From contig JAEUVF010000010.1 in assembly GCA_016787265.1 (NCBI GenBank), forward strand, positions 62,001 through 126,000: a DNA stretch of 64,000 nt. Reading direction: 5' to 3'. The translations under genes and the position numbers were made by a program. This DNA comes from Flavipsychrobacter sp. GTDB lineage: Bacteria > Bacteroidota > Bacteroidia > Chitinophagales > Chitinophagaceae. Below are positions 41,721-52,000 of the stretch, one piece after another. Every line of letters begins with the position of its first letter. Positions within the stretch are counted from its first letter, which is position 1. The notes under the pieces are model-generated. The model was not told where the DNA came from. It was given only the letters and a program-made list of their open reading frames with translations, and did not search any database.

Positions 41721-44663
41721 ATGATCCAAGAACTGCAGCAACTGGGCCCACAATTAGAAGGTGAGTTGTATTTTGATGCTGCGATGCGTACCCTGTATGC
41801 GACGGATGCGTCTGCTTACCGTGAAATGCCACTGGCGGTGGCTATCCCCAAACATGAGCAGGATATCAAAACATTGATCGCATTTGCGCGAAAACATAAA
41901 ACATCTCTGATTCCAAGGACAGCAGGAACCTCACTTGCAGGACAAGTGGTTGGATCAGGTATCGTGGTGGATGTATCCCGTACGTTTACAAAGATCCTGG
42001 AATTAAACAAGGAAGAAGGATGGGTTCGGGTTCAACCAGGTGTAATCAGGGATGAATTAAACCTGTTCCTTAAACCGCATGGACTTTTTTTTGGTCCGGA
42101 AACCAGTACTGCCAACCGGGCGATGATCGGAGGTATGGTAGGCAACAACTCCTGTGGTTCCAATTCTGTAGTTTATCGCAGTACCAGGGAGCATTTACTG
42201 GAAGTAAAAGCCATCCTGAGTGATGGATCAGAAGCTGAGTTTAAAGCGCTCAACCTGGATGATTTTCATGCCAAATGCGAAGGCGATCTTTTGGAGAACC
42301 AGATTTACAAAAGAGTTCGCAGTTTATTGAGTGATTATAACAACCAGGAAGAAATCCGCAGAGAGTTTCCTAAAAAGACGGTAGAACGAAGAAATACAGG
42401 CTATGCGGTAGATCTGTTACTGGATACCGCCCCCTTTACCGCCGGAGAACCAGATTTTAATTTCTGTTCACTGATTGCCGGTTCAGAAGGAACCCTGGCC
42501 TTTCTTACAGAAATAAAACTGAACGTTGTACCACTACCTCCAAAGGAAATCGGCTTGCTCTGTGTTCATTTCAATACGATTGATGAATCCCTGCGAGCCA
42601 ACCTGATTGCATTGAAGTATCGTCCGAGTGCAAGTGAACTGATTGATCATTATATCCTGGAATGTACCAAGCAGAACCGCGAACAAATGCAGAATCGCTT
42701 CTTTGTGCAGGGTGATCCGGGTGCGATCCTGGTGGTGGAGTTTGCCAGAAATTCAAAAGAAGAAATCGAAACCGATGCAGCCGCCTGTGAAGCTGAAATG
42801 CGTGCTGCAGGATTAGGTTATCATTTTCCCTTATTGTTTGGTGCAGATACAAAAAAGATCTGGACGCTTCGCAAAGCAGGGCTGGGATTGCTTTCCAACC
42901 TGCCGGGTGATGAAAAAGCGGTGCCTGTGATTGAGGATACGGCAGTGGATGTAGAAGATCTGCCGGCGTTCATCAGAGACTTCAATGAGATTCTTACAAA
43001 GCACGGATTGTATTCCGTGCATTATGCGCATGCAGGCTCAGGAGAGTTGCATTTAAGACCTATTCTAAATCTCAAGACTGCAGATGGCAACCGGATGTTC
43101 CGGGTGATTGCAGAAGAGATTGCAACCCTGGTAAAAAAATACAAGGGATCCTTAAGTGGGGAACATGGTGATGGACGATTGAGAGGAGAGTTTATCAAAC
43201 AGATGGTAGGAGAGAAGAATTACCAGCTGCTGAAAGAAATCAAAAAAGTTTGGGATCCGGAGAATATTTTCAATCCGAATAAAATTGTGGACACACCACC
43301 GATGGATACCATGTTGCGGTATACACCCGGACAAAAAACACCTGCTTTTAAAACTGTTTTCAGGTATCATAACCAGGATGTATTACAGCACGCAGAGCAA
43401 TGTAATGGATCCGGAGATTGTCGTAAGACACATTTGAGTGGAGGAACGATGTGTCCATCGTATATGGCTACCCGAAATGAAAAAGATACAACAAGGGCGA
43501 GGGCAAATATCCTTCGTGAGTTTCTGACCCATTCAGATAAAGCCAATCGGTTTGATCATGAAGAGATCAAGGAAGTGATGGATCTCTGTCTGAGTTGTAA
43601 GGCCTGTAAAAGCGAATGTCCCTCGAATGTGGATATGGCAAAACTGAAGGCGGAATTCCTGCAACAATATTATGACAGCAACGGAGTGCCATTGAGAAGC
43701 AGGCTGATCGCGAATTTTACGTTGTCGGCAAAGCTGGGATCCATTGCACCCGGACTGTATAATTTTGCCATGACCAACAAGGTAGTGAGTAAGTGGATAA
43801 AGAATTTTGCAGGTTTCGCACTTGAGCGATCTATGCCAACGCTTGCCTCCACTACACTTAAAAGCTGGTTTAAGACACACAAAAAATCTTATGCTCCTGA
43901 GACAGGCACTCAACAAAAACGAGTTTACCTGTTTTGTGATGAGTTCACCAATTACAATGATGTGGAGATCGGCAAGAAGTCAATTCTTTTATTAGAGCGA
44001 CTTGGATATGAAGTTATCATTCCGGAACATGAGGAAAGTGGAAGAAGCTGGATGTCGAAGGGATTAATCCGCCATGCGAAGGGTATTGCAAACCGGAATA
44101 TTGCCAGGCTACGGCCAATGATCAGCGATGAAACTCCTCTGATTGGAATTGAACCAAGTGCCATCCTGACATTCCGTGATGAGTATATTGATCTCGCGGA
44201 GGATGAATTACTGGAGGATGCAAAGGCATTGGCACAGCATGTTTATATGATAGATGAATTTTTGGCTAAGGAAATCAGTCTTGCGAGAATATCAGCTGAA
44301 GTGTTTACTAAAGAAAAGAAGAGTATAAAGCTGCATGGTCATTGTCAGCAGAAAGCAATTTCATCAGTTGGTCCATCCGTTCAATTATTATCCCTTCCTG
44401 AAAATTATACAGTGGAAACCATTCCTTCGGGTTGTTGTGGAATGGCGGGCTCCTTTGGATATGAGAAAGAGCATTATGATATTTCAATGAAGGTGGGTGA
44501 ACTGGTTTTGTTGCCATCCGTACGTGCAGCTTCAGAAGAAACCATCATAGCTGCGCCCGGCACTTCCTGTAGGCACCAGATCAAAGATGGCACAGGTCGC
44601 AAGGCAAAACATCCGGTAGAAGTATTGTATGAGGCACTGTTAGAACACTCTACTCAAACCTGA
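41721..44663 (+). CDS. FAD-binding and Fe-S-binding dehydrogenase (YdiJ/D-2-hydroxyacid type)
   Basis: 980 residues. The N-terminal half is a PCMH-type FAD domain (IPRTAGTSLAGQVVGSGIVVD, GGMVGNNSCGSNSVVYRST) with the FAD-oxidase C-terminal part (GSLSGEHGDGRLRGEFI). Near residues 560-635 lie ferredoxin-type cysteines (GDCRKTHLSGGTMCPSY; CLSCKACKSECPSNVD). The end is a CCG domain (GHCQQKAI, SGCCGMAGSFGYE near 903). Length and layout match E. coli YdiJ and related D-lactate / D-2-hydroxyglutarate dehydrogenases that pass electrons to quinones. Its stop lies 99 bp before the alkaline phosphatase gene. Confidence 0.88.
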   Translation: MIQELQQLGPQLEGELYFDAAMRTLYATDASAYREMPLAVAIPKHEQDIKTLIAFARKHKTSLIPRTAGTSLAGQVVGSGIVVDVSRTFTKILELNKEEGWVRVQPGVIRDELNLFLKPHGLFFGPETSTANRAMIGGMVGNNSCGSNSVVYRSTREHLLEVKAILSDGSEAEFKALNLDDFHAKCEGDLLENQIYKRVRSLLSDYNNQEEIRREFPKKTVERRNTGYAVDLLLDTAPFTAGEPDFNFCSLIAGSEGTLAFLTEIKLNVVPLPPKEIGLLCVHFNTIDESLRANLIALKYRPSASELIDHYILECTKQNREQMQNRFFVQGDPGAILVVEFARNSKEEIETDAAACEAEMRAAGLGYHFPLLFGADTKKIWTLRKAGLGLLSNLPGDEKAVPVIEDTAVDVEDLPAFIRDFNEILTKHGLYSVHYAHAGSGELHLRPILNLKTADGNRMFRVIAEEIATLVKKYKGSLSGEHGDGRLRGEFIKQMVGEKNYQLLKEIKKVWDPENIFNPNKIVDTPPMDTMLRYTPGQKTPAFKTVFRYHNQDVLQHAEQCNGSGDCRKTHLSGGTMCPSYMATRNEKDTTRARANILREFLTHSDKANRFDHEEIKEVMDLCLSCKACKSECPSNVDMAKLKAEFLQQYYDSNGVPLRSRLIANFTLSAKLGSIAPGLYNFAMTNKVVSKWIKNFAGFALERSMPTLASTTLKSWFKTHKKSYAPETGTQQKRVYLFCDEFTNYNDVEIGKKSILLLERLGYEVIIPEHEESGRSWMSKGLIRHAKGIANRNIARLRPMISDETPLIGIEPSAILTFRDEYIDLAEDELLEDAKALAQHVYMIDEFLAKEISLARISAEVFTKEKKSIKLHGHCQQKAISSVGPSVQLLSLPENYTVETIPSGCCGMAGSFGYEKEHYDISMKVGELVLLPSVRAASEETIIAAPGTSCRHQIKDGTGRKAKHPVEVLYEALLEHSTQT

Positions 44664-44762
44664 ACCATATAGGACTTGTTGTGCCTCCGGTATTATTTGT
44701 ATATTTCTGTCAAATTGAACTTCTAATGCAAGATTAGCAGATAGCTTTTTAAAAATTGTAAG

Positions 44763-45839
44763 ATGATAAAATTAGTTTCAGTGGGGGTACAACTGCTTGG
44801 TTGGGTAATGATTGCTTCAATGGCTTCCGCACAACAGCGTGCCAAAAATATTATTTTGATGATTGGTGATGGGATGGGAACTACCCAAATATTTGCAGGT
44901 TACACTGCCAATCAGGGAAAACTGAATCTGCAACGATGCACTTCTGTAGGATTCCATACCAATCAGTCGGCAGATGCCTATGTAACCGACTCTGGTGCTG
45001 GTGCTACCGCGTTTTCAATTGGCCAGAAAACTTTTAACGGGGGAATCGGTGTGGATGCCACCGGAACTAAACTACCCACGATACTGGAAATGGCAGAGAA
45101 TAAACGGCTAGCTACCGGCATGGTGGTTAGCTGTTCTGTTACTCATGCAACACCCGCTTCCTTTATTGCACATCAGAAGTCTCGTTCCAGCGTAGAAGAA
45201 ATTGCAGCGGAATATCTGAATACAGATATTGATGTTTTTATCGGTGGTGGCCGCAAATATTTTGCTGACCGTAAAGATGGTCGTAATCTGCTGGACAGTT
45301 TGAACCAAAGAGGGTATCAGGTTAAGAATAGCCTGCAGGAAATTATTCAGGTAAAATCCGGAAAACTGGCTGGTTTTATTGCAGACGAAGAGCCGCCCAG
45401 GGTGTCAAAGGGAAGAGGTGATCAGCTACTCCAGTCCACTCAGACAGCTTTGGAAATTCTTAAACAAAATCGCAATGGTTTCTTTCTGATGGTAGAAGGT
45501 TCTCAAATTGATTGGGGCAGCCATGCAAATGATGGAAACTATGTAGCAGAAGAAATGGTTGACTTTGACAAAACAATCGGGGCGGTGTTGGATTTCGCTG
45601 CTAAAGATGGTAATACGCTCGTGATCATTACCGCTGACCATGAAACAGGTGGCATGTCTTTGGTTGGGGGCGATATGGCTTCCGGTAAGGTGGAAGCAAA
45701 ATTCACCACCGGACATCATACCGGAGTAATGATTCCGGTTTTTGCTTTTGGTCCCGGTTCCTCAGCTTTTTCAGGGATTTATTCGAATACAGCAATTTTT
45801 GACAAAATGATGAAAGCGTTCAGGATGCGAAAAAATTAA
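44763..45839 (+). CDS. Alkaline phosphatase
   Basis: 358 residues with a signal peptide ending in ASMASAQQ. Metal and active-site motifs of the PhoA superfamily are present: MIGDGMG with Asp36, the nucleophile Ser77 in VTDSGAGATAF, HATPASF, QIDWGSHANDG and ITADHETGG, plus GHHTGVMIP near the end. It hydrolyses phosphomonoesters in the periplasm with two zinc ions and magnesium. It is shorter than E. coli PhoA, like the Bacillus-type enzymes. No Pho-box consensus for this phylum is known to me, so phosphate control cannot be read. Confidence 0.92.
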   Translation: MIKLVSVGVQLLGWVMIASMASAQQRAKNIILMIGDGMGTTQIFAGYTANQGKLNLQRCTSVGFHTNQSADAYVTDSGAGATAFSIGQKTFNGGIGVDATGTKLPTILEMAENKRLATGMVVSCSVTHATPASFIAHQKSRSSVEEIAAEYLNTDIDVFIGGGRKYFADRKDGRNLLDSLNQRGYQVKNSLQEIIQVKSGKLAGFIADEEPPRVSKGRGDQLLQSTQTALEILKQNRNGFFLMVEGSQIDWGSHANDGNYVAEEMVDFDKTIGAVLDFAAKDGNTLVIITADHETGGMSLVGGDMASGKVEAKFTTGHHTGVMIPVFAFGPGSSAFSGIYSNTAIFDKMMKAFRMRKN

Positions 45840-45865
45840 TCAGGCACCCGCTTTCTATCTCATGC

Positions 45866-47164
45866 TTATTTTTTTTCAAACTCAATGATATAGGTTGAAA
45901 AATATTTCCCCAGATCAGAATATTTAAAAAACAAACGAGCTTTTTTTCCGAGGCGCAAACTGGTGCGTTTGTTTTTTATATCTTCTTCTGAGTTCATGGG
46001 TTGGAGAGAAGGATACCAGAGTACATGTCCGGGCTTCTCCAATAGTTTTTGAGGGGCGGACCATTGTTGGGAATTATCACCCTTGCCAAGGTCTTTGTTT
46101 TTGTTGAAGGAGATATACAATTCATCACCAATCCAGGATTGCCCTTCTACTTTTCCCATCATCATAACCCAGCAGTTCAGGTATTCATTCCAGGAGACGG
46201 AGGGCCCCCAATGAAAACCACCGATTGGAGAAGAAGCGGGTCCGCCACCTGCGTTTTGAGGAATCTGCAAAGCCGCCACTGGTTTTCCGGTTCCATCCCA
46301 GGCTGCAGTAAACCCATTACCACCCCATCGTTGCGCTTTGCCCTGTGGTTGATCCAAATCGGAAATGGCAATCCTTGCCACACTGATACATTGTCCGCCC
46401 CATTCTTTGGTTGGATCGTAACTGGCAGAGTCGTAACGCTCAGGGTAACCATATTCACCATAAAATAAATAGATCGAATTACCTACTGCAACAGCAGAAG
46501 GATCACCCACCCCACCGGCAAAGGTTTTGGAGGTATTGTGTGGTTTGAGGATCATGCGGGCTTGTTTGTCTTCTATAAAAAGTCCGCGGTTTTCCCAGTT
46601 CCAGCCACCGTCTGTTGATTTCATAATTCCAATTCGGCAAACGGCTGCAGGCGTAATACGTTCAGTTAATCCAAGCGGCCATTTCTGATCAATATAACCC
46701 TCACCTGTAACCGAATCATAAGGAAGTGTTTCGGGATAGTTTTCGTTATGGTAAATAGCATAGAGTGTTTTTCCGGATGGATCATTGGTATCCTGGTAAA
46801 CGGTTTCAAACCAGACAGCACCATGTAGTCCGGGTTGACCAACAGGTGCATTGACTGGCAGTGTGGGTGCTATGTAAGCGCTGGCAGGTTTGCTAAAGGC
46901 TTCATCTGCATTCCTGCCGCTTGAGAACTTGAGATCATGTGCAGCACCCCACACAGGATCTTCGCCATATTTGCCGGGGAAGATCCGGAAGGTATCACCG
47001 ATCCAGGCTTCTGCCATATTGCAGTCCACAAAATTGTTGAAATGAAAGGTGTCGGTTTCTATCAGTTTGAAACTGAAAGGAGAATCTGTTTTTGTTGGTG
47101 TATTGGTACAGGAAATCGTAAACAACAGGAGTGCGAATCCAGGAAGGAGAATTGATTTTGACAT
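45866..47164 (-). CDS. Secreted lipoprotein, beta-propeller-like
   Basis: 432 residues. The signal peptide ends in LLFTISC (lipobox). The mature protein contains repeated strand groups with Trp/Gly and Asp-rich loops (KSTDGGWNWENRG resembles an Asp-box; GGVGDPSAVAVGNSIYLFYGEYG; GGFHWGPSVSWNEYLNCWVMMMGK), the layout of five-bladed propellers in GH43/GH32/sialidase-like proteins. No complete catalytic set could be assigned, so a binding or hydrolytic role on glycans is a guess. ATG at 47164. It is convergent to the alkaline phosphatase gene and divergent from the sigma factor gene. Confidence 0.65.
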   Translation of the reverse strand: MSKSILLPGFALLLFTISCTNTPTKTDSPFSFKLIETDTFHFNNFVDCNMAEAWIGDTFRIFPGKYGEDPVWGAAHDLKFSSGRNADEAFSKPASAYIAPTLPVNAPVGQPGLHGAVWFETVYQDTNDPSGKTLYAIYHNENYPETLPYDSVTGEGYIDQKWPLGLTERITPAAVCRIGIMKSTDGGWNWENRGLFIEDKQARMILKPHNTSKTFAGGVGDPSAVAVGNSIYLFYGEYGYPERYDSASYDPTKEWGGQCISVARIAISDLDQPQGKAQRWGGNGFTAAWDGTGKPVAALQIPQNAGGGPASSPIGGFHWGPSVSWNEYLNCWVMMMGKVEGQSWIGDELYISFNKNKDLGKGDNSQQWSAPQKLLEKPGHVLWYPSLQPMNSEEDIKNKRTSLRLGKKARLFFKYSDLGKYFSTYIIEFEKK

Positions 47165-47262
47165 ATAATAAAAAGTATGACTCTATTAATATACAACTAT
47201 TCATTTGTTGAAGGAGGTTTGTTATGCAGACTCACTGTTATACCATTGAAATTATTTTTTTA

Positions 47263-47305
47263 CAACACCTTTGCAGATAGGGCATCACAAAAAAATCAGG
47301 TGTTG
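47263..47305. promoter_or_regulatory. Inverted repeat upstream of the sigma factor gene
   Basis: CAACACCT (47263-47270) and AGGTGTTG (47298-47305) are exact inverted copies 27 bases apart. The right arm lies 60 bases before the GTG start at 47365. It could be an operator or the base of a leader hairpin. Confidence 0.4.
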
Positions 47306-47364
47306 CTGAAAATCCATTAGGGCTTTTTTAGTATTTTCATTGTAATCTAGACTGCAATTGAATT

Positions 47365-47904
47365 GTGACTGCCGCTACAACAACATTGTATACGAATCCT
47401 GGTAGAGAACTGGAATTGAGATTCGAAAGAATTTTCAATGAACACAACCAGTCTGTTTACCAATTGGCTTTAAAGGTCATAAAGTCGGGGCCTCAGGCAT
47501 GCGATATTATGCAGGATGTGTTTGTAAAACTTTGGGAAATCCGTGATCAGTGGGAAGAAATCCGCAATATGGAAGCCTGGTTACACAGAGTAACGCGTAA
47601 CCGCCTGATTGATGTTTTGAGAAAAGTAGCTGCGGATCAGCGGTTACAGGATAAGCTCTGGAAACGGGTTCAGGATGAGCAACCTACTACAGAAGCAGAA
47701 CTGGATGCAAAAGAATCAGCCACCATCTTACAGCAGATCATAAATGAGCTACCACCTCAGCGCAAACTGGTGTATTTAATGAGTCGGGAACAGGGATTAA
47801 ATTACAATGAAATCGCTGAGGAATTGTCCGTCTCAAAGCATACAGTAAAGAACCAATTATCACTTGCTTTACGTTTTCTTCAAAAAAAGTTGTCCCTCGA
47901 ATAG
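47365..47904 (+). CDS. ECF sigma-70 family RNA polymerase sigma factor
   Basis: 179 residues of the Bacteroidota SusC-linked ECF group. Region 2 is seen as FERIFNEHNQSVYQLALKVI and DIMQDVFVKLWE, and region 4 as LPPQRKLVYLMSREQGLNYNEIAEELSVSKHTVKNQL, a full helix-turn-helix. It should direct polymerase to the SusC-SusD operon when released by the FecR protein encoded 53 bp downstream. The start is a GTG at 47365; no upstream ATG is in frame and the first ATG lies inside region 2. Confidence 0.93.
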   Translation: MTAATTTLYTNPGRELELRFERIFNEHNQSVYQLALKVIKSGPQACDIMQDVFVKLWEIRDQWEEIRNMEAWLHRVTRNRLIDVLRKVAADQRLQDKLWKRVQDEQPTTEAELDAKESATILQQIINELPPQRKLVYLMSREQGLNYNEIAEELSVSKHTVKNQLSLALRFLQKKLSLE

Positions 47905-47957
47905 GAACATCTTAACTCCAGTTCGTCATCTTATCAGATGGCATTAACATCATCCCA

Positions 47958-48899
47958 ATGAATCAAAGGTTTAAACACCTGTTCAGGAAATACCTGGATA
48001 ACAGTTGTAGCAGGGAGGAATTCAACGAGCTTTTCGCCTATATGGAACAAGAGGGAAACCATGATTCCATGGAAGCCGTATTGAAATCCCTGACACAGGA
48101 GCAGAAAACGGAAAGGTCTGTGCGAAGGAAATGGCTGTTGCCGGTTGTTTCAGTTGCTGCTTCTATTTTGGTTGTAGTTGCAGCAGTTATCTGGTGGCAG
48201 ACTCAAAGCAGCAACCCCGCAAAAGGGTTGGTTATGAATGGTATTGAACAGTCAGGAACAGTTCTTTCGAAGTCAACAGAAAAATCGGAATACAAATATA
48301 TTTTGTTACCCGACAGTACACAGGTTTGGTTAAATGCCGACAGTAAACTGGATTTTCCGGAGCTATTTGACAGAAAAAAACGCGTGGTTTACTTAACTGG
48401 TGAAGCTTATTTTGATGTACGGCATGCTGATAAAATACCCTTTATCATTCATACCGGAAAAGTGAGTACTGAAGTATTGGGAACGGCCTTTAATATCAAA
48501 GCTTATCCGGATATGGAGAAAATAACGGTATCTGTGAAAAGAGGCAAAGTGAAGGTAAACTATGCAGATCGCGAAGTTGCTGTATTAACGAAAGGAAAGG
48601 AGGTGGTGATCGCGCAGCAGAGCCAGCAGATTAAGCAAAAGCCTGTAAAGGAAGAACAGTCAGCCGGTTGGCAGGAAGGTAACCTGGTTTATGATGATTA
48701 TTCAATTGGGGATATCCTGGCTGACCTGGAAAGAGTATATAACGTAAAGATTCAGGTAAGTACAGCCGAGTTGAAAACCATTCGGGTTACCACGAATCTG
48801 AAAAGGCAATACGGAGTTGAAAATGCATTGGGGATACTGGGGCGTCTTACCGGAACCGAAATAGCAATTGACAAGGGCATTTATATAATGAAAAAATAA
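47958..48899 (+). CDS. FecR family anti-sigma factor
   Basis: 313 residues. The N-terminal cytoplasmic part (FRKYLDNSCSREEFNELFAYM) is the anti-sigma segment. One membrane helix lies near residues 60-78 (LLPVVSVAASILVVVAAVIWW), then the FecR domain (LPDSTQVWLNADSKLDFPELF, GEAYFDVRHADKIPFIIHTG, VLGTAFNIKAYPD) and a C-terminal DUF4974 domain (DYSIGDILADLERVYNVKI). It relays substrate binding by the SusC plug/STN domain to the sigma factor encoded upstream. Confidence 0.93.
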   Translation: MNQRFKHLFRKYLDNSCSREEFNELFAYMEQEGNHDSMEAVLKSLTQEQKTERSVRRKWLLPVVSVAASILVVVAAVIWWQTQSSNPAKGLVMNGIEQSGTVLSKSTEKSEYKYILLPDSTQVWLNADSKLDFPELFDRKKRVVYLTGEAYFDVRHADKIPFIIHTGKVSTEVLGTAFNIKAYPDMEKITVSVKRGKVKVNYADREVAVLTKGKEVVIAQQSQQIKQKPVKEEQSAGWQEGNLVYDDYSIGDILADLERVYNVKIQVSTAELKTIRVTTNLKRQYGVENALGILGRLTGTEIAIDKGIYIMKK

Positions 48900-48932
48900 A
48901 TACAACCGCATGAGTAGTAGCTAAAACAAAAC

Positions 48933-48961
48933 GACCGCTACAGGGGCAAGCTGTAACGGTC
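48933..48961. promoter_or_regulatory. Hairpin between FecR and SusC genes
   Basis: GACCGCTACAG and CTGTAACGGTC form an 11-bp stem with one mismatch around a 7-base loop. No T tract follows. It ends 41 bases before the SusC ATG and could act as an attenuator, a processing site or an mRNA-stability element that sets the ratio of regulator to porin. Confidence 0.5.
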
Positions 48962-49002
48962 TGGCTTAAAACTGTTTGAGAAAATTTAAACCAATCAAAA
49001 CT

Positions 49003-52000
49003 ATGAGTTTTAAATCAAAAACGCATAGGTGGAGGTCGTTTGGCCTAAACCTACTGCCGTTCCTGCATCAAGTATTCAACAGCAGGAAAATTCAAGGACT
49101 AGTTATGAGAGCATTGACCCTGGCAATCTTACTGACTATCAATGGTGTATTGATGGCTGAAACATCTTCGGGGCAGGATCTGAGTAAAATCCGGATTTCC
49201 ATTGACCTGAAGAATGTACCAATGAAAGCGGCGCTTAAGAAGATAGAAGGTTCTACGGACCTGTCATTTTCTTTCCGGACTGCAGACCTGTCAACAGTTC
49301 GCAATGTCAGTTATGCAGCAGAAAATATCCCGGTTGATAAACTGTTGGATGCCTTATTTGAAAATACAGGGTTAAAATATGAGGTGATGAACTCCAACAT
49401 CATCATTCGTAAGGTAGCTGTTCCGGAGGCTGCCGAACCTGTTCGAACAGAAATCGCTTTTGAAGGCGGAATCCGTGGCAGGGTTGTAAATACAAAGGGA
49501 GAACCGGTGCCCAATGCATCCATCCTGGTAACCGGGGTGAACCAGGGTACAGCAGCGGACCAGGAAGGCCGATTTACTTTATCCGGATTAAAAGCCGGGA
49601 GCTATACCATCGTTGTAACAGCAGTGGGTTATGGGAAACAGGAAAGAACGGTCACAGTAACAGATAATAATATTGCTACCATTACTTTCGAACTTTCAGA
49701 AGACAATGCTGACATGGCAGAAGTCACAGTAACGGCCCTGGGTATCCGAAGAGAGAAAAGAGAGCTTGGTTATTCTGCACAGGAAGTAAAAGGTGATGCA
49801 ATTTCCGCCAGTCGCCAGCCGAATATTGTAAACGCCTTACAAGGGCAGGCGGCAGGATTGCAGATCAACTCCGGAGGTGGTGCACCTGGACAAGGATCCA
49901 AGATCATTCTTCGTGGTTTGAACTCACTGGATCCAAGCCGTGATTTTCAGCCCTTGTTTATCATTGATGGCATTCCGGTAGACAACACTACCGATGTATC
50001 TGATGGAAGTTCTTTATACGGTATCAGCAACCGTGCGGCGGATATCAACCCGGATGATATTGAAAGCATCAATATCCTGAAAGGAGGCGCTGCAACCGCA
50101 TTGTATGGTTTGCGGGCTTCAACCGGCGCCATCATCATTACCACCAAATCCGGAAAAGCAGGTAAGTTGAGAGGAAGTGTTACCTCCACTTATGGAGTGG
50201 ATGAGATCAATATGTATCCTGAAACGCAAACCAAATATACACAGGGTTGGATGGGCGTTTATGATCCCAGCAGTTTCTGGCCAACTACGGGGCCGACAAT
50301 TGAAGAAGCTAAAGCGATTGATCCAACCCATCCGGACAAGATCTTTAACAACTTTAAACATGGATATAAAACCGGAAACTCTTTCCGCAATTCTTTGAAT
50401 ATTTCCGGAGGATCTGAGCGGGCCGTTTTCACAGGCACATTTTCACAGTTCAACCAGGAAGGGATTATGCCCTTCACGGATTATAAGAATATATCCGCTA
50501 AAGTGGGTGGTGAATTCAAGCTTTCCGAAAAAGTAAAATTCGGAAGCAGTGTGAACTATGTTAAATCCGGTGGTCGCAGGGGAAATGCGGATCGTTACAA
50601 TGAAAACCTGACCTATTTTTCTCCCCGCTGGGATATCTGGGATTATATCAATGAGAATGGCACTCAAAATACCATTGTAGGTTCCGGTAATGATAACCCC
50701 GTTTATGTATTGAGAGGGATAGACTACAGAGACAATGTGGATCGTATTATCAGCAACTCGCATTTCACATATTCTCCGGTAAAATGGCTGGATATCAATT
50801 ATCGTTTTGGTGCAGATATCTACAGTGATTCAAGGACTTCAAAAGCTCCTGGCCCAATGGGCTTACCGGATGAAATTTATCCCGCCAGTGATTTCGGCTT
50901 TGGAAATATTTCCGAATACACAGCAAGAAATACCATTCTGAACTCAACCTTAATGTTGAATTTCAAGAATAAAATCGGAAAGCATTTACAGTCTTCCCTG
51001 AAAGTTGGACACGATCTGTTTGCAACCAAAAGGTCAACTGTATATGCCAATGGTGACACTCTGGTTGTTCCCAACTTTTACAACCTCAATAATGCCAAAC
51101 GGGTAACCGGATCCAACTATCTGAGGGAATACCGTATTATTGGTTTGTTTGCCGACTGGACACTCAGCTGGAAGAATTACCTGTATATGACACTGACATA
51201 CAGGAATGACTTCACTTCAACTTTGTCAAAGGATAATCGTTCCTTCAGTTATCCGTCTGCAAGTGTGAGCTATATTTTCTCTGAGACATTTAATCTGCCG
51301 GATTGGGTCAGCTTTGGCAAGGCGAGAGTATCGGTTGCCAAAATTGGTAAGGATGCAAGACCTTATTCAACAGTGACCGGATATGACTTAGGATCACCAC
51401 TTAATAACAATGTTATTCCATTTTTCCTTTCTACTCAGACAGGCGATCCCAATCTTCGTCCTGAGTTTACTACTTCCTATGAAGGAGGACTGGAATTGAA
51501 GTTTCTGCAAAATAGGCTGGGTATTGATTTCACCTATTATAATAACACCAGTAAGGATTTGATTATTCCGGTAAAAGTGCCGGTAACCAGTGGATATGAT
51601 CAGATTATTCTGAACAGTGGCAGTATCCGTAACAAGGGTGTTGAAATCAGTTTGTCCGGAACACCAGTTCAGACAAGAAATTTCTCCTGGGATGCCCGTG
51701 TGAATTTCACCTCAAACAAGAATACGGTATTGTCAATTTATCCGGGACTCACAGAGATTGCCATTGCCAGTCAGTTTGGCTACCTGAGTTCAACTGTAAC
51801 GCAGAAGTATATTCCCGGATATCCCGTAGGGGCAATGTTTGGCAGAACCTATCAGCGTTATTATGGCGACAAAACAGAAAACCCGGACATTCTGGAGAAA
51901 GATTTACCAATCGTGATAGGAGCAAATGGATTCCCGGTATTGAATCCTGCTTCCAAGCAACAATATATTGCGAACTCGCAGCCCCGTTGGATCGGAAGTT

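Noticed and set aside
47232..47280. Small ORF upstream of the sigma factor gene
   Set aside because: Only 18 codons, no conserved features, and it overlaps the inverted repeat region.
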